From NCBI GenBank assembly GCA_005887855.1, contig VBQB01000087.1:1-5324 (forward strand): a stretch of DNA of 5,324 bases, given 5' to 3'. A program made the translations under genes and the position numbers. Origin of the DNA: Verrucomicrobiota bacterium. Its GTDB lineage: Bacteria; Verrucomicrobiota; Verrucomicrobiae; Chthoniobacterales; UBA10450. The notes below the pieces were generated by a model that was not told the DNA's origin, made no database searches, and saw nothing but the letters and a program-made list of their open reading frames with translations. This document shows, piece by piece, positions 1 to 5,324 of the stretch (its first letter is position 1; each line of letters begins with the position of its first letter).

Positions 1-2
1 AA

Positions 3-107
3 GCCAGCGCCCGCTTTAAAATCAACGATCAATTTGTCCTCGTCGGCGATATCGGTGTCGAGGGCGACTATCGGGGGATGTTAAAGTACCTGATTCGGTT
101 TCGCTGA
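3..107 (+). CDS. C-terminal end of a TamB/DUF490-like translocation and assembly protein (5' partial)
   Basis: An open frame enters from the left edge and ends at a TGA at 105-107, giving 34 residues. The visible tail alternates hydrophobic and polar residues as beta-strands do (KINDQFVLVGDIG, then GMLKYLIRFR). This resembles the last two strands of the TamB/AsmA-like C-terminal domain, where a phrase of the type 'Y-L-t-d-r-f-x-v-x-G-e-x-G' precedes a terminal aromatic-rich strand. In known TAM systems TamB is an inner-membrane-anchored, periplasm-spanning beta-taco protein whose C-terminus engages the Omp85 protein TamA. The next gene here is an Omp85 protein starting one base after the stop, which supports the call strongly. 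From 34 residues alone the family would be uncertain, because other beta-rich envelope proteins end similarly. The rest of the gene is outside the window. Confidence 0.6.
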   Translation, partial: ASARFKINDQFVLVGDIGVEGDYRGMLKYLIRFR

Positions 108-108
108 G

Positions 109-2280
109 ATGTGGCCCAGGGTCCTCTTCTATCTGGGAAGCGTGGCCCTTGTAGTGAAAGTCGCGGCCCAGAGCGCGGTTGATGTTCCGCGCCCCGAAGA
201 AAAGCAAAAGGCTCAGCAGGCGGTAGCGAAGCAGCAGGAAGAGCGGGCGCAGCACACGAGCGTCATCGAATTTCGCGGCGAGCAGGCTTTCGATGAAAAG
301 ACATTACGTTCGAAATTGAAAGAGGAGATCACCACCATCGATGATTACGGATTAAGTCCGGCGCGGGCAGACGATCTCGCGTTTTTTCTCGAAGTCTTTT
401 ACCGGAAACACGGCTACGCGAAAGTGAACGTGCATTATACGATCGAATCGCAGAATCGGTTGCGTCTCGACATCACGGAAGGGCCGCTGATGACGCTGGG
501 TAAGGTGATCTTCGATGGAAACGCGAAAGAACCAGCCGACAAGCTCTTTGGGTACGCAGTTGGATCAACGCGCGAACGATATTCGAAGCTGCAGAAAAAT
601 TTGCCCTTCGTTGCCGCTGACATGGAGGAGGGAGCAAACCTGGTGCACCGCTTTTACGTTGCGGAAGGTTTTTTGAACGCTGTTATCGATCCGCCGCGTT
701 ACGTTTATCACGACCAAAGCAACCAGGTGGACGTGATCATCCCGATTCACGAAGGCCAGCAATATTTCTTCGGCAGCGTTTCATTTACTGGGCGGACCGT
801 TTACGACGCGGAAACACTGCGCGGACAGATGCTCGATTTGCTGCAGCAGCCCTACACCGACGCACGTATCGCCGATATTCCGCGGCGTCTACAAGCATAT
901 TTCAAATCCCGCGGCTACTACGATGTCAAGGTCGAGGCGACCGGCGCGCCGGACGAGGCAGTGAATGGTCGAGTACCAGTGAAAATCGCCATCGCAGCCG
1001 GCCCCGTTTATCACTTTGATGGTGTGACAGTGAGCGGTCTCAATCGTCTGCGTCCCAGTTATGTCACCAAACGCTTCAATAAGCTGAGCGGCAAAACCTA
1101 TAGTCCGGACGTTCTCGATGAGCGATTTCGCACGCTCATGCGGACCGGTCTATTCAATCTATTGCAAATCAAACCGGTCCCCGTCGATGGAAATCTGTTG
1201 CGGCTCGACGTCTCGGCGGAGGAAGCCAAAAGCAAGGAGTTCGGTTTTTCCGTCGGATACGGCACCTACGAGGGCGGAATTATCGGCGTGCAATTTCGCG
1301 ATCGCGATCTTTTCGGTTACGGGCGTCCGCTTACGACCTCGGTCGAGGTTTCGCAGCGCGGCTACAAGGGTGAAATTCTCTACGAAGACCCCTTTTTTTT
1401 TGACACTGACTTTGCCTTCAAAGCTCGCCTTGCTGGGTTTACTTTCGATTTCGACGGTTACTCAAAATTCGAAATAGGCGGCCGACTCGAACTCACGCGT
1501 AAAATTACGAAATACGACGAGGCTGGCCTGATCATCGCCGTTCGGCATGTCAAAATAATCGATGCCACAATCAGACCGATCTTCCTGGGGGATCAATCCT
1601 ATTTGGTGAACACGATTGGTTTCACGAACACATTGGATATGCGGGAGAGCCCATACGTGGCGCCGCGCGGATTCCTGATCAATAACACCCTGGATTTGGC
1701 TTCGAGCGCGTTCGGAAGCGATATCGAATTTATTCGGGGCACTATTCGATTGGGTTACTATCTACCGTTTGGACCGAAACCACTAACTCCAGGTGTGGTC
1801 GAAGATAAACCGGGCACTCCTTTGCAGCGCTGGTTCCAACAGTCCTCAATCGCCTTCGGCGCTCGCGCCGGGATTATTCACTCGCTGACGGTGAGTGGTC
1901 CTGAGGAAGCAACCGCAATTCCGATCGATGAACGCTTTTTTAATGGCGGCGCCACGACCGTGCGCAGTTTTGGTGAGCGCGATCTCGGCCCACACGACCG
2001 CAAAGGTAATCCCATCGGCGGCGAATTTCTTACGGTGTTTAACATCGAATATACCTTTCCGATTTTCGGCGAGTTACAGGGCGCACTTTTCACCGATGCG
2101 GGGAATCTCCTGCCTACCTCGGAAGAACCGGGCCTTGACGACATGCGCTACGCGGTGGGCGGGGGACTGCGTTACAAATTACCAATCGGTCCGATCCGAC
2201 TCGATTACGGAGTCAATCCCGATCCTCATGAAGACGAAGATTTCGGTGCATTCCATTTCAGTTTTGGATTTGCGTTCTGA
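109..2280 (+). CDS. BamA/TamA-family (Omp85) outer-membrane assembly protein, four POTRA domains
   Basis: This is a complete 723-residue protein. The N-terminus reads as a Sec signal peptide with likely cleavage after Ala20 (V-A-A|Q), although Lys17 interrupts the hydrophobic core. A charged Gln/Lys/Glu-rich linker (about 27-48) follows. Four POTRA repeats lie at roughly 51-125, 126-216, 218-298 and 299-372. Each begins with a strand of the type 'I-x-F-x-G' (FRGEQAFDE, FDGNAKE, FTGRTVYD, VSGLNRL) and ends with 'xEG/AG'. Residues 375-723 form the beta-barrel, carrying FNGGATTVRSFGERDLGP (611-628, the loop-6 VRG[F/Y]-type signature), FTDAGN (661-666), GPIRLDYG (694-701) and a C-terminal aromatic strand ending FSFGFAF, as expected of a beta-signal. 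Four POTRAs lie between TamA (three) and BamA (five), so the sequence alone does not decide between them. Starting one base after a TamB-like stop argues for the TamA role: inserting outer-membrane proteins or supporting lipid transport with TamB. The start codon is fixed by the signal peptide. No clear Shine-Dalgarno is seen, so translational coupling to the upstream gene is likely. Confidence 0.93.
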   Translation: MWPRVLFYLGSVALVVKVAAQSAVDVPRPEEKQKAQQAVAKQQEERAQHTSVIEFRGEQAFDEKTLRSKLKEEITTIDDYGLSPARADDLAFFLEVFYRKHGYAKVNVHYTIESQNRLRLDITEGPLMTLGKVIFDGNAKEPADKLFGYAVGSTRERYSKLQKNLPFVAADMEEGANLVHRFYVAEGFLNAVIDPPRYVYHDQSNQVDVIIPIHEGQQYFFGSVSFTGRTVYDAETLRGQMLDLLQQPYTDARIADIPRRLQAYFKSRGYYDVKVEATGAPDEAVNGRVPVKIAIAAGPVYHFDGVTVSGLNRLRPSYVTKRFNKLSGKTYSPDVLDERFRTLMRTGLFNLLQIKPVPVDGNLLRLDVSAEEAKSKEFGFSVGYGTYEGGIIGVQFRDRDLFGYGRPLTTSVEVSQRGYKGEILYEDPFFFDTDFAFKARLAGFTFDFDGYSKFEIGGRLELTRKITKYDEAGLIIAVRHVKIIDATIRPIFLGDQSYLVNTIGFTNTLDMRESPYVAPRGFLINNTLDLASSAFGSDIEFIRGTIRLGYYLPFGPKPLTPGVVEDKPGTPLQRWFQQSSIAFGARAGIIHSLTVSGPEEATAIPIDERFFNGGATTVRSFGERDLGPHDRKGNPIGGEFLTVFNIEYTFPIFGELQGALFTDAGNLLPTSEEPGLDDMRYAVGGGLRYKLPIGPIRLDYGVNPDPHEDEDFGAFHFSFGFAF

Positions 2281-2316
2281 TTTGCACGTACTCGCGGCAA
2301 GTTCGCAGCGGCGGAA

Positions 2317-3783
2317 ATGAAAGATCGACAATTAGGTTTGCGTGGTGATGCAGGCGACCTCGGAGATATTTCGCCAGCAATTTTTCGCGAACAACTTCAT
2401 CGATTGGCGGATTGGATCGCTGATTATCGAGAAAAAATAGAAACGCTGCCGGTCGCGCCGGACGCCAAGCCAGGGGCGATTACCGGCGCCCTGCCCAAAC
2501 AAGCCCCGGAAGAAGGCGAACATTTCGAGACAATTTTTGCCGACATCAAAAGATTGATCGTTCCTGGTATGGTGCACTGGGACCATCCGATGTTCCTCGG
2601 CTACTTCGGCTGGACCACGACTGCGCCCGGAATTCTCGGCGAAATCATCACCTCACCGCTCAACGTCAACGCGATGACCTGGCGCACCTCGCCGGCCGCC
2701 ACTGAACTTGAAACACTCGTCGTCGATTGGTTGCGGCAGTGGATGCAGTTGCCGAAGGAATTCGACGGCGTTGTTTATGATACCGCTTCGGTCGGCGTGA
2801 TGCACGCACTCGCGGTTGCCCGTGAAGAAGCCGCGCCGTTCGTTCGCAAATTCGGGCTCGCTGGACGCAGCGATCTTCCACGTTTTCGCGTCTACGTGTC
2901 CGATCAGGGTCACAGTTCGGCAGAAAAAGCGGCCATCGTGCTCGGTCTCGGTGAAGAAAATGTGCAACGGATTCCGTGCGACGCCGAATTTCGAATGGAC
3001 GTATCGGCGTTACGCGCCATGATTGCGCACGATCTGCGCGAGCAATTCAAGCCGCTCGCCGCGATCGCGACGGTGGGCACAACGTCGACCGCCAGTGTCG
3101 ATCCAGTTCCCGAGATTGCGAAAATCTGCCGTGAACACAAGATGTGGCTGCACATTGACGGCGCTTATGGCGCAGGCCTGGCGCTTCTGTCCGAACAAAA
3201 GTGGGTCGCAGCAGGCTGGAGCGAAGCCGATTCACTCGTCGTGAATCCACACAAAATGCTTTTTGTGCCGTTAGACTTCAGTGTGTTGTACATGCGCGAT
3301 CTCGAACGGTTACGCCGAGTCTTCACGCTTGTGCCGGAATATTTGCGCGGCGATACGGTGGAGGCAGAGAAAAACTACATGGATTATGGGGTGCAACTCG
3401 GTCGCCGTTTTCGTGCGCTTAAGGCGTGGGTCGTTTGGCGCGCGTTCGGTCGGGAAGGACTCGGGGCACGCATTCGTGATCATTTGCGACTGGCCAAGCT
3501 TCTTGCCGATTGGATTAGGAACGATAAACGTTTCGAATTATCTGCGCCCATTGTGATGGGCGTCGTTTGCTTTCGCTTTAAAGATGGCGGTGACGATCAA
3601 AAGACCGACGGAATTAACAGCGAAATTGTCGAACGGATTAATGCTTCCGGGCGCGCGTATCTCACGCAAACGAAACTGCATGGTCGCACCGTGATGCGGA
3701 TCGGGTTGGGAAATGTTCTCACTACCGAGCAACATCTCCGCAACGCGTGGGAGATGATTCAGGAAACAGCCGACGAGCTGTAG
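2317..3783 (+). CDS. Group II pyridoxal-phosphate-dependent decarboxylase (aromatic-L-amino-acid decarboxylase-like)
   Basis: This is a complete 488-residue protein, close to the roughly 480 of animal DOPA decarboxylase (DDC). It should be a cytoplasmic PLP enzyme removing the carboxyl group of an L-amino acid to give an amine and CO2. Landmarks in order: N-terminal helical segment DWIADYREKIE (32-42); PG and LP motifs (52-60); HPMFLGYF (90-97); RTSPAATELE (123-132); SDQGHSSAEKA (195-205), whose His199 would stack on the cofactor ring; TVGTTS (252-257); HIDGAYG (279-285), whose Asp281 would bind the pyridine nitrogen; and NPHK (310-313), whose Lys313 would form the Schiff base. Tyr342 in VPEYLRG lies 29 residues after the lysine, the same spacing as the catalytic-loop Tyr332 and Lys303 of DDC. 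This favours decarboxylation over the aldehyde-synthase chemistry of Phe variants. Substrate is unknown; Trp, Tyr, Phe, DOPA and others are possible. The start at 2317 gives the usual family N-terminus, though its RBS is weak. The gap to the upstream stop is 36 bp without a terminator, so cotranscription is plausible. The last Leu codon and TAG lie in a palindromic repeat. Confidence 0.93.
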   Translation: MKDRQLGLRGDAGDLGDISPAIFREQLHRLADWIADYREKIETLPVAPDAKPGAITGALPKQAPEEGEHFETIFADIKRLIVPGMVHWDHPMFLGYFGWTTTAPGILGEIITSPLNVNAMTWRTSPAATELETLVVDWLRQWMQLPKEFDGVVYDTASVGVMHALAVAREEAAPFVRKFGLAGRSDLPRFRVYVSDQGHSSAEKAAIVLGLGEENVQRIPCDAEFRMDVSALRAMIAHDLREQFKPLAAIATVGTTSTASVDPVPEIAKICREHKMWLHIDGAYGAGLALLSEQKWVAAGWSEADSLVVNPHKMLFVPLDFSVLYMRDLERLRRVFTLVPEYLRGDTVEAEKNYMDYGVQLGRRFRALKAWVVWRAFGREGLGARIRDHLRLAKLLADWIRNDKRFELSAPIVMGVVCFRFKDGGDDQKTDGINSEIVERINASGRAYLTQTKLHGRTVMRIGLGNVLTTEQHLRNAWEMIQETADEL

Positions 3784-3831
3784 CGGCGGCTCTGTGAGCT
3801 ACGCGCGCGCCGCACAGCGGCACGGCTACAG
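3778..3831. repeat. 54-bp GC-rich imperfect palindrome (REP-like intergenic element)
   Basis: The outer arms CTGTAGC (3778-3784) and GCTACAG (3825-3831) are perfect 7-bp inverted repeats. A second perfect pairing, CTCTG/TG with CACAG, lies further in (core CTGTG 3792-3796 against CACAG 3813-3817). Isolated mismatches alternate with pairs between the two, and the centre is an alternating GC run (3802-3810). GCTAC also occurs at 3798-3802, so a shorter competing hairpin with 3780-3784 is possible. The element starts inside the decarboxylase gene: its left arm supplies the last Leu codon and the TAG stop. No T-tract follows the right arm (GAAAAATTAT follows instead), so it is not a standard Rho-independent terminator. 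Membership in a dispersed repeat family is inferred from its form; only one copy is visible here. Confidence 0.55.
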
Positions 3832-3839
3832 AAAAATTA

Positions 3840-3880
3840 TTTGGCGGGCTCTCAACGCGCCGTAAATTTAGCGCGCCAAA
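3840..3880. repeat. Inverted repeat upstream of the PpiD-like gene
   Basis: The left arm TTTGGCGGGCT (3840-3850) and right arm AGCGCGCCAAA (3870-3880) pair at 10 of 11 positions; the one mismatch is G3847 with G3873. They enclose a 19-base loop. The right arm ends 14 bases before the start codon of the PpiD-like gene. It could be an RNA hairpin in the leader, a protein-binding site, or part of a composite repeat with the preceding palindrome. There is no T-run after it, so a simple terminator role is unlikely. Confidence 0.45.
3841..3868 (+). promoter_or_regulatory. Possible weak sigma-70-type promoter for the PpiD-like gene
   Basis: TTGGCG (3841-3846) matches the -35 consensus at 4 of 6 positions. 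TAAATT (3863-3868) matches the -10 consensus at 4 of 6, with a 16-bp spacer. Transcription would begin near 3875, leaving a short leader of about 20 bases before the ATG at 3895. The -35 lies in the left arm of the inverted repeat at 3840-3880 and the -10 lies in its loop, so a factor binding the repeat could cover the promoter. A match of this quality can occur by chance. Confidence 0.22.
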
Positions 3881-3894
3881 CATAGTTCGACGTA

Positions 3895-5324
3895 ATGATC
3901 ACAATTTTAAGAAAGCATCGTCATTGGCTCATGATCGTGATCGCGATCCTGGCACTGCCCTTTTGCATCTATTTCGTCAAAACAGATTACAGCGCCATAC
4001 GCCCCGACCAATTCGCTCGCATCTATGATCGTAATATTCCGATGGTGGAAGCCCAGCAGAACGCCCGGTTGCTCGATCTAGGGCGCGCGCTGGGCATGTC
4101 TGATTTTGTGCAGAGTTTGACCATGGGGGCGACTGAACAGAATCAGATCTATGCGCAATTCATTTTGAACTTGCTGATTTTGCGTCATGAGGCGGCTCGG
4201 CTCGGTATTCGCCCGACGTCCTCTGAGATTGCTGATATTGTTCGCGATTTGCCAGCATTCCGCAGCGAGGGTGGGTTCGACTTTAAGAAGTTTAACGATT
4301 TTGTGCAGAATGCGCTTTCACCGAACGGTCTCAGCGAGGCGCAGATCGAAGAATTGGTTCGCGATCAGCTTTGCTTGAAACAAATCAAGCAGCTTCTCGC
4401 GGCAGGCGTGTCGGTCCCGGAAACAGAGATCAAAGCTAATTACGAGCAGGCTTACGACAAATTATATGTGGACCTCATCCGGTTGCGTCCGGCTGATTTC
4501 GCGAAGGAAATTACAATTAGCGATGATGATGTGCGGAAATATTACGAAGCGCACAAGGCCGAACTCAAAAGCGATGAAAAGCGCAAGGTCGAGTTCGTCC
4601 GCCTGGCTTTGACTGATGACCAAAAGAAATTGACGGGAAAAGAACGCGTCGAAGCGTTGCAAAAGCTCTCCGACCGCGCGAATGATTTCACACAGGCGCT
4701 GCTGGAGAAAGGCGCGGATTTCAAGCAGGTAGCCGCGAAGTTTCAGTTGCCGATGCAACTAACCGGGGAATTCACGGCGGCGACTCCTGACCCGCAATTA
4801 AACATCGATCCACAACTAGGTGCCGCCGCTTTCAAGTTATCGATGCAGGAGCCAAACAGCGACCCAATTCAGGTGGCGGATGGGTTTTACATTTTGCATC
4901 TCGTCGGGATGGTCGAGGCGCGTCCACTCACAATCGAAGAGGCAAAACCGAAAATCGTCGAAGCAATCAAGAACTCTCGAACTCGGGAGCTGATGTCAAC
5001 AAAAGGCGCGGAAATTGTGCATCAACTGCGCGAAGCAACCAAGTCCGGCCAGTCGCTCGAAGCGGCGATTAAGAAAGCGGGACTAAAGGTAGAGAACATG
5101 CCGCCGTTTTCACTTCTCGATGAAAGTGCGGAAACTCAAGAAAAAGAACGAAAGAAAGAATCGCCGGAGCTTGTCGCAATTAAGTATGCCATGACGTCTC
5201 TGAGTCCAGGCGAGATGAGTGACTTCCTGCCGTTGGATGACAGTGGGCTGATCGCGGTTTTAGAAAAACGGGAGCCATCGGCGGATGCGGGTGATCACGA
5301 AAAGAGAGCGGCGTTTGAAAAGCG
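3895..5324 (+). CDS. PpiD/SurA-like membrane-anchored periplasmic chaperone, parvulin-type (3' partial)
   Basis: The frame is open to the window edge, giving 476 complete codons and no stop. An in-frame TAG at 3883-3885 leaves ATG 3895 as the first possible start; the leader lacks a clear Shine-Dalgarno. Residues 1-10 are basic (RKHRH) and are followed by one hydrophobic segment at about 11-28, an N-in signal anchor that places the rest in the periplasm. Residues 40-180 are an all-helical SurA_N-like chaperone domain (LNLLILRHEAARLGI, then LSEAQIEELVRDQL). Residues 190-338 follow a PpiC pattern: ISDDDVRKYYEAHKAEL, then KVEFVRLAL, a charged helical insert (240-272), AAFKLSMQEPNSDPI and DGFYILHLV. 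The tail (about 345-460) includes a second 'LSPGEMSDF...DDSGLIAVLEKREP' phrase typical of PpiD C-termini. PpiD and SurA family members assist folding of proteins leaving the Sec translocon and of outer-membrane proteins, which fits the Omp85 neighbour. The usual dual histidines of active parvulins are not seen, so a non-enzymatic chaperone role is likely. It is separated from the decarboxylase gene by 111 bp of repeats. Confidence 0.85.
   Translation, partial: MITILRKHRHWLMIVIAILALPFCIYFVKTDYSAIRPDQFARIYDRNIPMVEAQQNARLLDLGRALGMSDFVQSLTMGATEQNQIYAQFILNLLILRHEAARLGIRPTSSEIADIVRDLPAFRSEGGFDFKKFNDFVQNALSPNGLSEAQIEELVRDQLCLKQIKQLLAAGVSVPETEIKANYEQAYDKLYVDLIRLRPADFAKEITISDDDVRKYYEAHKAELKSDEKRKVEFVRLALTDDQKKLTGKERVEALQKLSDRANDFTQALLEKGADFKQVAAKFQLPMQLTGEFTAATPDPQLNIDPQLGAAAFKLSMQEPNSDPIQVADGFYILHLVGMVEARPLTIEEAKPKIVEAIKNSRTRELMSTKGAEIVHQLREATKSGQSLEAAIKKAGLKVENMPPFSLLDESAETQEKERKKESPELVAIKYAMTSLSPGEMSDFLPLDDSGLIAVLEKREPSADAGDHEKRAAFEK

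Noticed and set aside
2281..2316. Promoter or terminator in the gap between the Omp85 gene and the decarboxylase gene
   Set aside because: The 36 bases show no hairpin with a T-run and no acceptable -35/-10 pair. The only purine-rich element before the ATG (GCGGAA) is a poor and closely spaced ribosome binding site.
1895..2320. A 141-codon + strand frame overlapping the 3' end of the Omp85 gene and running past its stop
   Set aside because: It overlaps the conserved barrel strands of the Omp85 gene in another frame, its product has no recognisable pattern, and no ribosome binding site is seen. It is a by-product of codon usage.
2653..2967. A 104-codon minus strand frame inside the decarboxylase gene
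   Set aside because: It lies opposite the most conserved part of a clearly real gene and its product has no family-like features. Long antisense frames are expected at this GC content.
3778..3880. Rho-independent terminator after the decarboxylase gene
   Set aside because: Both hairpins are plausible, but neither is followed by a T-tract on either strand, and the stems contain mismatches. Termination here cannot be claimed from sequence alone.
3784..3894. tRNA, small RNA or CRISPR repeat in the only intergenic region
   Set aside because: No cloverleaf, no regularly spaced repeats and no conserved RNA motif are visible. The structure is fully described by the two inverted repeats.
4462..4758. 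A 98-codon minus strand frame opposite the PpiD-like gene
   Set aside because: It lies opposite a continuous + strand frame of at least 476 codons with a signal anchor and family motifs. The antisense product shows no domain pattern.
1..5324. A new multi-gene defence or biosynthetic system
   Set aside because: The genes are recognisable envelope-assembly proteins plus one decarboxylase. No nuclease, toxin, transposase, carrier-protein or signalling genes are present, so no such system can be supported from this window.

Overview
The window looks like chromosomal DNA from a Gram-negative (diderm) bacterium. It has dense same-strand coding, moderate GC (judged by eye, somewhat over 50%) and genes for outer-membrane assembly. 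The gene set, the protein style and a GC-rich palindromic intergenic repeat fit Verrucomicrobiota (Spartobacteria/Chthoniobacterales-like) best, with Acidobacteriota as an alternative. This placement is an inference, since the window has no rRNA or other marker gene.

All genes lie on the + strand. Positions 3-107 are the last 34 codons of a protein whose end resembles TamB/DUF490 C-termini. One base later, at 109-2280, comes a complete Omp85-superfamily outer-membrane protein (BamA/TamA type) with a signal peptide, four POTRA repeats and a 16-strand-type beta-barrel. After a 36-bp gap, 2317-3783 is a complete group II PLP-dependent decarboxylase of the aromatic-L-amino-acid decarboxylase fold, with all recognisable catalytic residues present. 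The only real intergenic region, 3784-3894, holds two consecutive imperfect inverted repeats. The first of these includes the final codon and stop of the decarboxylase. From 3895 to the window edge runs a 5' partial gene of at least 476 codons for a membrane-anchored PpiD/SurA-like periplasmic chaperone, whose parvulin-type domain appears to lack the catalytic histidines.

Functionally, three of the four genes concern envelope biogenesis. A TamB-like periplasm-spanning protein and its Omp85 partner would form a TAM-like assembly or lipid-transport module, and the PpiD-like protein would chaperone proteins leaving the translocon. The decarboxylase is a metabolic gene placed between them. It may share the upstream transcript, because the gap is only 36 bp and shows no terminator. 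The last gene may have its own promoter in the repeat-bearing spacer.

I found no mobile element, CRISPR array, tRNA or rRNA, and no convincing new multi-gene system. The items most worth a second look are the palindromic repeat that supplies the decarboxylase stop codon, the divergent decarboxylase subfamily in an envelope locus, and the apparently non-catalytic PpiD-like protein.
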